A DNA stretch of 64,000 nt from Rhodospirillaceae bacterium (GTDB taxonomy: Bacteria > Pseudomonadota > Alphaproteobacteria > Rhodospirillales > Rhodospirillaceae), in contig CANJRD010000001.1 of the NCBI GenBank assembly GCA_947476695.1, forward strand, positions 620,001 through 684,000, in the 5' to 3' direction. This document shows, piece by piece, positions 39,488 through 51,434 of this stretch (the stretch's first letter is position 1; every line of letters starts with the position of its first letter). A program made the position numbers and the translations under genes. The notes beneath the pieces were generated by a model. The model was not told the DNA's origin. It saw only the letters and a list, made by a program, of their open reading frames with translations, and searched no databases.

Positions 39488-40153
39488 CTATTGAACGGCT
39501 TGCCGTAGGGCGACGGCTGTCGCCCAGGGGGCCAGCGTCAGGGCCAGCACGAAAAGCCCGGCCAGGACCAGCAGGGGGGCCTGGACGGACAGGCCCGTGA
39601 GGCCGGCCTCGACCGCCGCCGTCCCGAAGATCAGGACCGGCACGTAGAGCGGGAGGATCAGCAGGGACACCAGCACGCCCCCCCGGCGGGCGCCCAGGAC
39701 CAGAGCGGCGCCGATCCCGCCGATCAGGCTCAGGGTCGGGGTGCCGAGGGCGAGGGCGGCCAGGAGGGGCAGGTAGCCCTCGACCGGCAGGTGCAAGGTC
39801 GGCGCCAGCATGGGCGCGATGACGATCAGCGGAATGCTGGTCGTCGCCCAATGGGCCGCTGCTTTGGCCAGGGCGGTCAGCGCCAGCGGCGTGCCGCTGA
39901 TGGTGAGCTGGTCGAGGGTGCCGTCCTCGTAGTCGCTGGCATAGATGCGCTCCAGCGACAGCAGCGCGGACAGCAACGCCGTCACCCACAAAACGCCGCC
40001 GGCGATCCGCGCGAGCACGCCGGGCTCAGGTCCGACACCGAAGGGGAACAGCACGGCGGCGATGGCAAAGAAGCCGACGACCGTCAGACTGTCGGAGCTT
40101 TGACGCAGCGCGAGTTTCAGGTCGCGCGCGAAGATGACGGCGAATCCGCTCAT
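39488..40153 (-). CDS. ccmB: Heme exporter subunit CcmB
   Basis: CcmB is the membrane permease of the CcmAB ABC complex that energises release of holo-CcmE. The 221-residue protein is mostly membrane spans and includes RDLKLALRQSSDSL near the N-terminus, the DYEDGTLDQLTISGTPL cytoplasmic block, and PLYVPVLIFGTAAVEA. The sequence starts MSGFAVIFARD. Its ATG overlaps the ccmA stop by four bases (40150-40153). Confidence 0.95.
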   Translation of the reverse strand: MSGFAVIFARDLKLALRQSSDSLTVVGFFAIAAVLFPFGVGPEPGVLARIAGGVLWVTALLSALLSLERIYASDYEDGTLDQLTISGTPLALTALAKAAAHWATTSIPLIVIAPMLAPTLHLPVEGYLPLLAALALGTPTLSLIGGIGAALVLGARRGGVLVSLLILPLYVPVLIFGTAAVEAGLTGLSVQAPLLVLAGLFVLALTLAPWATAVALRQAVQ

Positions 40154-40824
40154 GCGGCGTCGCTCCAGTCGGGCGACACAGCCGCTGCAAAGCCGCTGAT
40201 ATCAAGGGTTTCCGCACGGTCGATCGGTGCCGCACCGTGGGCCGCGACAATCACCATGCCGCCGCGCGCGCGATGATCGGCGATCACGGACGTGAGGGCC
40301 GCGATGCCGGCGTCATCCAACGCATTCGAAGGCTCGTCGAGCAGCCACAAAGGGGCGGGCACCATCAACAGCCGCGCGAGCGCGAGGCGATGACGCTGCC
40401 CGGCCGACAGGACGCGCGCCGGCATGTCGCCCAGTTTACCGAGACCGAAAGCGTTCAGCGCGACATCGGTGCGGGTCGCGCGGGCGTCGCCCCACATCCC
40501 GGCGGCGAAGGCCAGGTTCTCGCGCAAGGACATCGCCGGCTTCATCGCGTCCAGATGGCCGACATAACGCAGTCGTGTGCCGTGGGCCTCGGGGTCCTCG
40601 GCCACGGGCGTGCCGTTCCACTGCAGCGCCCCGGCGCTGGCGACGGCCAGCCCGGCCATCAAGCGGAGCAAGGTGCTCTTGCCGCTGCCGTTGGCTCCCC
40701 GCAGCACCAAACCGGCCCCGTTCGAGACCGAAAAACCCAATGTTGCGAAGACGGTACGGCCACCGCGCCGGCACGCCAGCCCGGCGCCGGAAAACGTCGC
40801 CTGTTCAAACCCCTCGGTCGTCAT
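40150..40824 (-). CDS. ccmA: Heme exporter ATP-binding protein CcmA
   Basis: CcmA is the ATPase of the CcmAB complex. The 224-residue protein has Walker A GANGSGKSTLLRLMAG, the Q-loop region, an ABC signature that reads VLSAGQRHRLALARLL (LSAGQ, as is usual for CcmA), Walker B LWLLDEPSNALDDAG and a switch His in VIVAAHGAAP. It is the first gene of the operon ccmABCDEFGHI-SCO1-YcgN-metallopeptidase, nearly 9 kb long. It is divergent from acnA, with 206 bases between them. Confidence 0.95.
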   Translation of the reverse strand: MTTEGFEQATFSGAGLACRRGGRTVFATLGFSVSNGAGLVLRGANGSGKSTLLRLMAGLAVASAGALQWNGTPVAEDPEAHGTRLRYVGHLDAMKPAMSLRENLAFAAGMWGDARATRTDVALNAFGLGKLGDMPARVLSAGQRHRLALARLLMVPAPLWLLDEPSNALDDAGIAALTSVIADHRARGGMVIVAAHGAAPIDRAETLDISGFAAAVSPDWSDAA

Positions 40825-41030
40825 GCCGGGACCTTATCACTGGTCTACGGCTCGGTGAAACCGCTTGTCTGCCAAGTACTTGACCCGCCCGCCGGGGGTC
40901 TGAGACCTGGACTTTATGCCGCCAATGTGGATGATGCGCGCCAGGCCCGGGGACGGGTTTTCGGGGTCGATTGGGCCTCCAGAACGACCGTCCCCCCACC
41001 AATTTCAATTCCACTAAGCGGGGGTTCTCC

Positions 41031-43724
<2,694 letters not shown>

Positions 43725-43757
43725 AACGTTTCGCTACTCGCGTTGCCTCTACGAAGT

Positions 43758-43800
43758 AAAACGCCCGGTTCCGCCGTCACGGACCGGGCGTTTTTCTTTT
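43758..43800 (+). terminator. Intrinsic terminator of acnA
   Basis: AAAACGCCCGGT (43758-43769) pairs with ACCGGGCGTTTT (43783-43794), 12 bp, with CCG/CGG extending into the loop, followed by TTTTTCTTTT. Confidence 0.93.
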
Positions 43801-43863
43801 TGAGGCGTTGTGGATTGAGTCTCTCCGCGGAGAAATCCCATTCCCCACATCCGATCCCGCGTC

Positions 43864-44751
43864 GTGCGCGTTCTGAGTCTCGTGACGGCAATTCTGGCGC
43901 TTCAAGGATGCGCGGCGACCGACGTGCTGAACGTGCTGGCGCCGCGCAACGGGGTGGCTGCTCGCCAGGCGGTCGCCTATGGCCCGGGGCCGCGACGCAT
44001 GCTGGATGTCTATGCGCCCGCAGGCCCCGCCAGCCGATCGGCGCATCCGGTCGTGGTGTTCATCTACGGCGGCGGCTGGATCGCCGGGGACCGCAGCGCC
44101 TACCGATTCTTCGGCGCCTCCCTCGCGGCACGCGGCGTGGTGGTCGTGGTGCCGGATTACCGGCTCCATCCCGAAGTGAAATTCCCGGCCTTCGTCGAAG
44201 ACGCGGCCGCCGCGCTGGCGTGGACCAAGGCGCATATCGCCGACTACGGCGGCGATGCCCGCAACATCTTCGTGATGGGACATTCGGCCGGCGGTCAGAT
44301 CGCCGCGCTGCTCGCATTTGATCCGCAATACCTGGCGGCCGTCGGCATGACGCCGGCGATGCTCTCGGGCTTTATTGGATTGGCCGGGGCTTACGATTTC
44401 CTGCCGCTGACCGATCCGGTGCACGACATCATCTTCGGGCCGGCGGATCGGCTGTGGCGCTCGCAGCCGATCAACTTCGTGACGGAGGCCGCGCCGCCGG
44501 CCTTCCTGGCGACCGGGCCGAACGACAAGACGGTGTTGCCGCGCAACTCGTTCAGGCTGGCCGATCGCTTGCGCGAACTCGGCCGCCCCGTGACGCTGAA
44601 TGTCTATCCCCATGTCGGGCACGCCACGCTGCTGGGCGCTTTCGCGGTTCAGCTCGGCTTTCTGGCGCCCGTGCGCAAAGACGTCCTCGCCTTCATCGCC
44701 GCGCATCCCGCGCCGCCGGATCAACCGATCAGCGGCGCGGTGTCGCCCTAG
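43864..44751 (+). CDS. Alpha/beta hydrolase lipoprotein (esterase/carboxylesterase-like)
   Basis: A 295-residue serine hydrolase of the hormone-sensitive lipase / BD-FAE type. Seen: a lipoprotein signal ending LQGC (Cys16), the oxyanion block VVFIYGGGWIAGDRSAYRFF, nucleophile GHSAGGQIA, a likely acid in ATGPNDKTVLP, and the catalytic His in YPHVGHATLL. The substrate is unknown. The start is GTG 43864. The stop TAG overlaps the htpG stop on the other strand (CTAG, 44748-44751). Confidence 0.82.
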   Translation: MRVLSLVTAILALQGCAATDVLNVLAPRNGVAARQAVAYGPGPRRMLDVYAPAGPASRSAHPVVVFIYGGGWIAGDRSAYRFFGASLAARGVVVVVPDYRLHPEVKFPAFVEDAAAALAWTKAHIADYGGDARNIFVMGHSAGGQIAALLAFDPQYLAAVGMTPAMLSGFIGLAGAYDFLPLTDPVHDIIFGPADRLWRSQPINFVTEAAPPAFLATGPNDKTVLPRNSFRLADRLRELGRPVTLNVYPHVGHATLLGAFAVQLGFLAPVRKDVLAFIAAHPAPPDQPISGAVSP

Positions 44752-46655
44752 ACCAGGCCTTTCGCCATCACGCTCGAGAGGCGGCGGGCAAAGGCCGCCG
44801 GATCGGGCACGGCTTCGCCTTCAACGATGCGGGCCTGATCGAGCAACAGGAACGCGGCGTCATCGAAGGTGTCGCCGCTGACGGTCATCAGGCGCTTGAT
44901 CAGATCGTGCTTGGCGTTGATCTCGAGCACCTTGCGCACCGCCATGCCGGCGGTTTCGCCGTGCTGCTTCATCAGGCGCGCAAGGTGCAGGCTCATGCCG
45001 CCGCTTTCCGCGACCAGACAGACCGGGCTGCCGGTCAGGCGGTTCGAGACCTTCACGTCCGCGACCGCATCGCCCAGCGCGGCCTTCAGCTTCCCGATCA
45101 GATCGCTGGTCGCCTGCTCGGCGGCGGCCCCGACCTCTTCGTCCTTCTTCTCGCCGTCGGCGCCTTTGATGCCGCCGAGGTCCGCGCCGGCTTCGGCGAC
45201 CGAGCGCAGCGGCTTCTTGTCGTAGACGCCGACCGACGGTACCCAGAACTCATCGATAGGATCGGTGAGCAGCAGCACCTCGACGCCCTTGGCGAGGAAG
45301 CCCTCAAGCTGCGGGCTGGCCTTCAGCGCATTGAGATTGTCGCCGGTGATGTAATAGATCGCGTCCTGGCCGTCCTTCATGCGCGACGCATATTCTTTCA
45401 GCGACACCAGGCCGTCGCCGGCGGTCGACTGGAAGCGGGCGAGGTCCACCAGCTCGTCGCGGCGTTCGTGGTCCTCATACAGACCTTCCTTGAACACCGG
45501 GCCGAAGCTCTTCCAGAAGACATTGTATTCGGCGGCATTCTCGGCGCGCTTCTTCAGGTCCTTCAGCAGGCGCTGCACGATGCCGCTTTGGATCTTCTTC
45601 AGCGTCGGATTGCTCTGCAGCAGTTCGCGGCTGACGTTCAGCGGCAGGTCCGAGCTGTCGATCACTCCGCGCACGAAACGCAGGTAACGCGGCATCAGGC
45701 CTTCCAGCTGGTCCGAGATGAACACCCGGTTCACGTACAGCTTCACGTGGCCCTTGCGATCCGGATGGAACAGGTCGAACGGCTTCTGTGTCGGGATGAA
45801 CAACAGGGCTGTGTATTCCACCGCGCCCTCGGCGCGGTAATGCAGCGTGTGCCACGGCTCGTCGAATCCGTGACCGACGTGGTGATAGAATTCCTTGTAC
45901 TGATCGGCGGTGATCTCGCTCTTCGAACGCATCCACAAGGCCGAGGCGGAGTTCAGCGTCTCCGGCTGCGGAGCCTCGTCGCCTTCCTTGGGTTTCGCGT
46001 CGGCCGCGGGGTCGAGGATGACCGGCAGCGCGATGTGATCGGAATAGGTGCGCACGATCTCGCGCAGGCGATGCGGCTCGGCGAATTCCTTCGCCTCGTC
46101 CTTCAGATGCAGCACGATGCGCGCGCCACGGCCGATGCCTTCGGCGGTCGCGATGGCGAACGTGCCGCGGCCGTCGCTCGACCAGACCCAGCCTTGCTGG
46201 TCGCCGGCTTTGCGGCTGAACACCTCGACTTTGTCGGCGACCATGAAGGCCGAATAGAAGCCGACGCCGAACTGACCGATCTGGTTGACGTCCTTCGCGG
46301 CGTCACCTGACAGAGATTTCAGAAATTCCGACGTGCCAGATTTCGCGATGGTGCCAAGATTGGCGACAAGCTCGTCGCGATTCATCCCGATGCCATTGTC
46401 GGAGATGGTCAGCGTCTTGGTTTTGGCATCCGCGCTCAAGTGGATCGCGAACGCGCCGCCGCCGTCTTCCAGCAGGCTGGGCTGCGTCAGCGCCGCATAT
46501 CGCAGCTTGTCGCAGGAATCGGACGCGTTTGAGATCAGTTCCCGCAGAAAAATCTCGCGGTTCGAGTAAAGCGAATGGACGACGATGTCCAAGAGCTTGG
46601 CGACCTCCGCCTGGAACGAAAGGTTCTGCGCGGCAGTGTCTTCGGTGGTCGACAT
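44748..46655 (-). CDS. htpG: Molecular chaperone HtpG (Hsp90)
   Basis: HtpG is the bacterial Hsp90, an ATP-driven dimeric chaperone. The 635-residue protein has the GHKL site: SNREIFLRELISNASDSCDKLR, SDNGIGMNRDELVANLG and GQFGVGFYSAFMVADKVEV. The middle domain contains the conserved RVFISDQLEGLMPRYLRFV and VDSSDLPLNVSRE-type blocks. I start at ATG 46655 (MSTTEDTA) because GAGGGA lies five to six bases upstream; a reading from 46685 is less likely. The gene is divergent from hpf and convergent with the esterase-like gene. Confidence 0.96.
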   Translation of the reverse strand: MSTTEDTAAQNLSFQAEVAKLLDIVVHSLYSNREIFLRELISNASDSCDKLRYAALTQPSLLEDGGGAFAIHLSADAKTKTLTISDNGIGMNRDELVANLGTIAKSGTSEFLKSLSGDAAKDVNQIGQFGVGFYSAFMVADKVEVFSRKAGDQQGWVWSSDGRGTFAIATAEGIGRGARIVLHLKDEAKEFAEPHRLREIVRTYSDHIALPVILDPAADAKPKEGDEAPQPETLNSASALWMRSKSEITADQYKEFYHHVGHGFDEPWHTLHYRAEGAVEYTALLFIPTQKPFDLFHPDRKGHVKLYVNRVFISDQLEGLMPRYLRFVRGVIDSSDLPLNVSRELLQSNPTLKKIQSGIVQRLLKDLKKRAENAAEYNVFWKSFGPVFKEGLYEDHERRDELVDLARFQSTAGDGLVSLKEYASRMKDGQDAIYYITGDNLNALKASPQLEGFLAKGVEVLLLTDPIDEFWVPSVGVYDKKPLRSVAEAGADLGGIKGADGEKKDEEVGAAAEQATSDLIGKLKAALGDAVADVKVSNRLTGSPVCLVAESGGMSLHLARLMKQHGETAGMAVRKVLEINAKHDLIKRLMTVSGDTFDDAAFLLLDQARIVEGEAVPDPAAFARRLSSVMAKGLV

Positions 46656-46929
46656 GAAGTCCCTCGATCGCAAAAGTGTTCGCAACTAATTGTGATGATC
46701 GGTTGAGCCCCGAGTCCCGGTGCCCGGCCGAGCAGATATGGCGGAAATCCGCCGCTGGCAAGAGTTCCCCACCACCGGCGAAGCGCGCGGAACGTATGGC
46801 TTTACGAAAGTCGGGACCTTATGTCGAAAGGGATACGTTGCCTGTGCTGGCGGATCAGACCATCATATCCTCCCGGGTCCGCACGGGATCCGGGCTTGTC
46901 CGCCGTTACCAACAAGCGGAGCTCATTTA

Positions 46930-47334
46930 ATGCAGACCCCCGTCCAGATTGCCTTCCACGGCCTCGAAGCATCCGAAGCGGTTGAAGACCGCATTCGCGA
47001 GAAGGTCGCCAAGCTCGAGCAATATTTCGACCGCATAACCAGCTGCCACGTCACGGTCGAGCGTCATCACAAGCCGAGTGTCGAGACGAAGGTGAAGGAC
47101 CAGCCGTTCCACATATCCATATTCCTTGGCGTGCCGGGCGATGAAATCATCGTCAAGCGCGATCCGAAGGACGCGACGGCCTTGAAGGGTCACGAAGACA
47201 TCCAAATCGCGTTGCGCGATGCGTTCGCCATCACGGAGCGGCGTCTGAAGGATTACGTCAGCCGCCGCTATCGCGACACCAAGCACAATGCAGGCCCCGC
47301 AAATTTGCGCAAGGACAGCGGCGTCGCCACCTGA
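46930..47334 (+). CDS. hpf: Ribosome hibernation promoting factor, short type
   Basis: HPF/RaiA proteins bind the 30S subunit in stationary phase and block translation. The 134-residue product has the conserved N-terminal domain: QIAFHGLEASEAVEDRIREKV, VTVERHH and the DAFAITERRLKDYVSRRY helix. It lacks the roughly 55-residue C-terminal dimerisation domain of long HPF, ending soon after the core. The ATG 46930 (MQTPVQIAFHG) fits the family N-terminus; a longer frame back to 46720 has no similarity. The 274-base gap to htpG presumably holds both promoters. Confidence 0.9.
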   Translation: MQTPVQIAFHGLEASEAVEDRIREKVAKLEQYFDRITSCHVTVERHHKPSVETKVKDQPFHISIFLGVPGDEIIVKRDPKDATALKGHEDIQIALRDAFAITERRLKDYVSRRYRDTKHNAGPANLRKDSGVAT

Positions 47335-47374
47335 TCAAGGCCATCTGATTCAGGGACCGACGCTCAAGAGCTGA

Positions 47375-49897
47375 ATGAGCGGCTATAACGCGGACTCAGC
47401 CGGCGGCACTCCGACAGGTGGAGTGATCGCCGTGCTGGGCCCGACAAATACCGGCAAGACCTTTCTCGCCATGGACCGGATGCTCGGTCATGCCAGCGGC
47501 ATGATGGGGTTTCCGCTGCGTCTGCTCGCGCGCGAGAATTACGAGAAGGTGGTGCGGCAGAAAGGCGCGAAGGCCGTCGCGCTGATCACCGGCGAAGAAA
47601 AGATCATCCCGCCGAATCCGCGCTACTTCATCTGCACGGTCGAAAGCATGCCGCTGGACCGCGAGGTGGCGTTCCTGGCGGTCGACGAGATCCAGCTGGC
47701 GGCCGACCGCGACCGCGGTCATGTCTTCACCGATCGCCTGCTGCATGCGCGCGGGCGTATCGAGACGATGTTCCTGGGCGCGGAAACGATTCGGCCGCTG
47801 ATCCGCAAGCTGGTGCCGGATGCAAAGTTCATCACGCGCCCGCGCTTCTCAAAGCTCACCTACACCGGAGCGAAGAAACTCACGCGCCTGCCGCGCCGTT
47901 CGGCCATCGTGGCGTTCTCGGTGTCCGAGGTTTACGGCATCGCCGAACTGATCCGCCGCCATCGCGGCGGCACGGCGGTGGTGATGGGCGCGCTGTCGCC
48001 GCGCACCCGCAACGCCCAAGTCGCGCTCTATCAAAGCGGCGACGTCGACTACATGGTGGCGACCGACGCGATCGGCATGGGCCTCAACATGGACGTCGAC
48101 CATGTGGCCTTCGCCGCGATGAGCAAGTTCGACGGTCACGCGCCGCGTCTCCTCAACGCGCCCGAAGTCGCGCAGATCGCCGGGCGTGCCGGGCGCCACA
48201 TGAACGACGGCACCTTTGGCACGACGGCCGACGTGTCGGAGATCGATCCCGACGTCGTCGCGCGCGTGGAGAGCCACGAGTTTCCGCCGCTGCAGACGCT
48301 GTACTGGCGCAACACCGATTTGCGGTTCACCTCGCTCGAGGCCCTGCAGGCGTCGCTGAAGGTCCTGCCGCCGGTGCGCGGGTTGATCCGCCCACCGCCG
48401 GCGGACGACCAGCTGGTGCTGGAAGCCATGCTGCGCGAACAGGTGGTGCGCGATCGCGCCAAGCATCCGGATCGCATCCGTCTGCTGTGGGATGTCGCGC
48501 AGGTGCCCGACTTCCGTAAGCTGACGCCGGAGATGCACGCGCGTCTGATGGCGCAGGTCTACGAACATCTCACCATCAACGACGCGGTGCTACCGACCGA
48601 TTGGGTCGCCGCTCAGGTGGAGCGGATCGACCGCATCGACGGCGACATCCATGCGCTGATGGATCGCATCGCCGCCATCCGCGTCTGGACCTACATCGCC
48701 CATCGCAGCGCCTGGCTGAGCGACGGATTGGGGTGGCAAGGGCGCACGCGTCAGATCGAGGACAAGCTTTCGGATGCGCTGCATCAAAAGCTGACGCAGC
48801 AATTCGTGGATACGCGCACCGCGCATCTGGTGAAGCGTCTGCGCGGCATCGACATCATCGACGCGGCGGTGGCGGAAGATGGGTTGGTCGAGGTCGACGG
48901 ACACAAGCTGGGCCATCTCGCCGGCTTGCGCTTCCGCGCCGAGCGCACCGGATTGAAGGTCGCCGACCGCGCGGTGATGAACGCCGCGACGGCGGCTCTG
49001 CGGCCGGTGATGGCGCGCCGCGTCGGCGCCATCGTGGCGGCCCCGGATCCGGCGTTCAGCCTGGACGACGGCGCCCGCGTTATTTTCGCCGGTGAAGCGG
49101 TGGCGGCGCTGACGCCGGGCGCGCAACGTCTGAAACCGGCGTTGCAGATCATCGCCGACGAACGGCTGGAGAGTCCGGATCGCCTGAAGGTCGAGGCGCG
49201 GCTGCGCGCCTGGCTCGCCGTGCATATCGACCGCGCGCTCGGGCCGCTGATCCGCGCGACGGAAGCGAATGTGCCGTCAACCTTGCGCGGCATCATCTTC
49301 CAACTCGCCGAGAACGGCGGCGCGATGGCGCGCGCCAGCCTGGACGAACAGCTGAGAGTGCTCGACAAGCCCGCGCGGCAAGAACTCGCGCGGCTCGGCA
49401 TCCGCTTCGGCCGCGATTTCGTTTTCATGCCGGCCCTGGTGAAAGCCGCCGCCGTGCGCCTGCGCGGACTGCTGTGGATCGCCGCACACCGTACGCCGGG
49501 TGGCGCGCCGCCCCCGTTGCCGCAGCCGGGGCGGATCTCGTTCCAGATCGCGGACAACGTGCCCGGCGATTTCATGGCCGCCTGCGGCTATCGCTGCATC
49601 GCCGGCATGGCGTACCGCATGGACATGCTGGAGCGATTCGCCGCGGAAGCGCGCAAGCTGGCGCGGGAAAAGGTCACGGTGCTGCCGCCCGCGGCCCTAT
49701 CGATCCTCGGCATCAACGTGGCGACCGCCGTGCCGGTGCTGAAGGAACTCGGCTTCAAGGCGAAGGCCGAGGCGGCGGGATTGACGTTTTTCCAACGTCG
49801 TCGTCGTTTCGAGAAAACTTTGCCGAGCGCACGTCCCGCGAAAGAAGTCGTCGCGGATTCTCCCTTTGCCAAACTACGCGAGCTGTTGCCATCGTGA
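47375..49897 (+). CDS. SUV3-like superfamily 2 RNA helicase
   Basis: An 840-residue DExH-type helicase related to mitochondrial SUV3 and to the alphaproteobacterial MgpS family. Motifs: Walker A LGPTNTGKTFLAMD, ARENYEKV, Walker B LAVDEIQLAADRDRG, motif III-like MFLGAETIRPL, and motif VI QIAGRAGRHMNDG. The long C-terminal part is family-specific and ends in a basic tail. It probably unwinds RNA in processing or decay. The stop overlaps the GTG start of the S4 gene (GTGA), a conserved alphaproteobacterial pair. Confidence 0.9.
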   Translation: MSGYNADSAGGTPTGGVIAVLGPTNTGKTFLAMDRMLGHASGMMGFPLRLLARENYEKVVRQKGAKAVALITGEEKIIPPNPRYFICTVESMPLDREVAFLAVDEIQLAADRDRGHVFTDRLLHARGRIETMFLGAETIRPLIRKLVPDAKFITRPRFSKLTYTGAKKLTRLPRRSAIVAFSVSEVYGIAELIRRHRGGTAVVMGALSPRTRNAQVALYQSGDVDYMVATDAIGMGLNMDVDHVAFAAMSKFDGHAPRLLNAPEVAQIAGRAGRHMNDGTFGTTADVSEIDPDVVARVESHEFPPLQTLYWRNTDLRFTSLEALQASLKVLPPVRGLIRPPPADDQLVLEAMLREQVVRDRAKHPDRIRLLWDVAQVPDFRKLTPEMHARLMAQVYEHLTINDAVLPTDWVAAQVERIDRIDGDIHALMDRIAAIRVWTYIAHRSAWLSDGLGWQGRTRQIEDKLSDALHQKLTQQFVDTRTAHLVKRLRGIDIIDAAVAEDGLVEVDGHKLGHLAGLRFRAERTGLKVADRAVMNAATAALRPVMARRVGAIVAAPDPAFSLDDGARVIFAGEAVAALTPGAQRLKPALQIIADERLESPDRLKVEARLRAWLAVHIDRALGPLIRATEANVPSTLRGIIFQLAENGGAMARASLDEQLRVLDKPARQELARLGIRFGRDFVFMPALVKAAAVRLRGLLWIAAHRTPGGAPPPLPQPGRISFQIADNVPGDFMAACGYRCIAGMAYRMDMLERFAAEARKLAREKVTVLPPAALSILGINVATAVPVLKELGFKAKAEAAGLTFFQRRRRFEKTLPSARPAKEVVADSPFAKLRELLPS

Positions 49898-50211
49898 GTG
49901 ATGAGACCCTACGCATCGACAAGTGGCTTTGGTTCACCCGCTTCACCAAGACGCGGGCCGAGGCACAGAAGCTGCTTGAGCGCGGTCAGGTGGTGGTGAA
50001 CGGCAAGGCCGCGACCAAGCCCAGCGTCCCTATCAAAATCGGCGACGCGATCAGCATCGTCATCGGGCCGACGCGGCGTGCGCTGACCGTGCGGGCCCTC
50101 GGCACGCGGCGTGGGCCCGCGCCGGAAGCGCAGGCGCTATACGAACGCGTCGCGCCGCCCGAACATCTTGATTGGGAACATTCAGCGCCGCCGTTGCGAC
50201 GGCGGAACTAA
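49894..50211 (+). CDS. S4-domain RNA-binding protein (HslR-type)
   Basis: A 105-residue protein with a single S4 fold: LRIDKWLWFTRFTKTRAEAQ and GQVVVNGKAATKPSVPIKIGD. It resembles Hsp15/HslR, which binds stalled 50S subunits carrying peptidyl-tRNA. The C-terminus is basic (PLRRRN). The start is GTG 49894 within the helicase stop, so translation is coupled. Its TAA overlaps the stop of the opposite-strand YdcF-like gene by four bases. Confidence 0.9.
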   Translation: MSDETLRIDKWLWFTRFTKTRAEAQKLLERGQVVVNGKAATKPSVPIKIGDAISIVIGPTRRALTVRALGTRRGPAPEAQALYERVAPPEHLDWEHSAPPLRRRN

Positions 50212-50675
50212 AGCCCGCAGATCCAGCAGATGGTATCGACGGGCAATGCAATTGCCTCGCGGACACGCGGCCAGAGACGCAGGAACGGCGCATGCGCCGG
50301 CAAGGTCTCGGTCTCAAAACCCGCAAGGCGCATCAGCCAGCGACAGCGCGGCAGATGATAGTCGTCGCTGCAGAGGACGATGCGGTCGGGCGCCAGCCGC
50401 CTCAGGATCGCCGCGCAGAGCCGGACCGATCCCAAGGTCGTGCGCGCCTGGTCCTCGGTGAGGATGCGGTCCGATGCGATTCCGCGCGCGATTAACATCT
50501 CGCGCATGATCGTGGCCTCCGGCGTCGGCGTGGTCACGGCGCCGCCGGTCACGAGGATCGTGGCGTCGCCTTCGTGCGCGGCGTTCGCCGCCGTTTCGAC
50601 CCGGCGGATCAATGCCGGGCTCGGGGAGCCGTCCGCGCGCAACGCCGCGCCGAAGACGACGATCAGCCGGCTCAC
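50208..50675 (-). CDS. YdcF-like (DUF218) protein
   Basis: A 155-residue DUF218 protein: VVFGAALRADGSPSPALIRRV at the N-terminus, the ILVTGGAVTTPTPEATIM motif, TEDQARTTLGSV, and VLCSDDYHLPRCRWLM, equivalent to the common SDxxHxxR motif. Unlike many family members (ElyC/SanA) it has no N-terminal membrane span here. The function is unknown; relatives affect envelope biogenesis. The start is GTG 50675, which overlaps the stop of the preceding methyltransferase gene (GTGA). Confidence 0.8.
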   Translation of the reverse strand: MSRLIVVFGAALRADGSPSPALIRRVETAANAAHEGDATILVTGGAVTTPTPEATIMREMLIARGIASDRILTEDQARTTLGSVRLCAAILRRLAPDRIVLCSDDYHLPRCRWLMRLAGFETETLPAHAPFLRLWPRVREAIALPVDTICWICGL

Positions 50676-51292
50676 GATCTGGCGAACGCCAGCATGTGAT
50701 TGTTCGCCGGCATGGCCCAGGTCTCGCGATGTTCGAGACCCACAGCGTCCGCCGCTTGCGCGAGATCGCGCACGTCGCGAATGCCCCAGGCGGGATCGCG
50801 CGCGCGCAAGTTCTCGTCGAAGGCGCGATTGCTGTCGGCGCCGAAATCGCCGTCGAAGCGATAGGGGCCGTATGTGATGAGCCAGCCACCGGCGGGCAGG
50901 ATCGCGGCTGCGTTCGCCAACAGCGCCAGCGTCGCCTCCCACGGGCTGATGTGGATCATATTGATGCACAGCACCGCGTCGGCCGCTTGCACCGGCCACG
51001 GCTGCTGCCGGGTATCCAGCACGACCGGCGGCATGAGGTTGGGCAGCGCCAGGGCCGCGACCCGTGCCGCGATGGCGGCGCAGCTCGCGGCGTCGATCTC
51101 GCTCGGCTGCCAGATGAACTGGGGCAGGGCGGCGGCCATGACGGCGCTGTGGTGGCCGACCCCGGAGGCGATATCGAGCACCAGGGCGCTCGCCGGCAGG
51201 CGGCCGGGCAGGAACGCCGTCAGGCGTTCGCGGATCGGGTCCGCATTACGGGCGGCGGACGGGGGAACCGGAAGGTCTTGGTCGATATTCAT
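50672..51292 (-). CDS. DUF938 SAM-dependent methyltransferase-like protein
   Basis: A 206-residue class I methyltransferase fold of the DUF938 family: ERLTAFLPGR, SAM loop VLDIASGVGHHSAVMAAALP, QPSEIDAASCAAIAA and the family signature INMIHISPWEATLALLANAA with LITYGPYRFDG. The substrate is unknown. It forms a two-gene operon with the YdcF-like gene and sits on the opposite strand between the S4 gene and fdxA, which are neighbours in many related genomes. Confidence 0.85.
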   Translation of the reverse strand: MNIDQDLPVPPSAARNADPIRERLTAFLPGRLPASALVLDIASGVGHHSAVMAAALPQFIWQPSEIDAASCAAIAARVAALALPNLMPPVVLDTRQQPWPVQAADAVLCINMIHISPWEATLALLANAAAILPAGGWLITYGPYRFDGDFGADSNRAFDENLRARDPAWGIRDVRDLAQAADAVGLEHRETWAMPANNHMLAFARS

Positions 51293-51434
51293 CTACGGTC
51301 CTGTACTCATTTCGCCGATACGCAGAGGGGCGTCTTGACGCCTAAGCTTTAAATCGCATACCCAAGGGCCGCGCACGGCTCGGTATTGAGGCGTGGTTTT
51401 CGCTGCGCCACCCGGCGGATAAGGGGGTTTCTTC

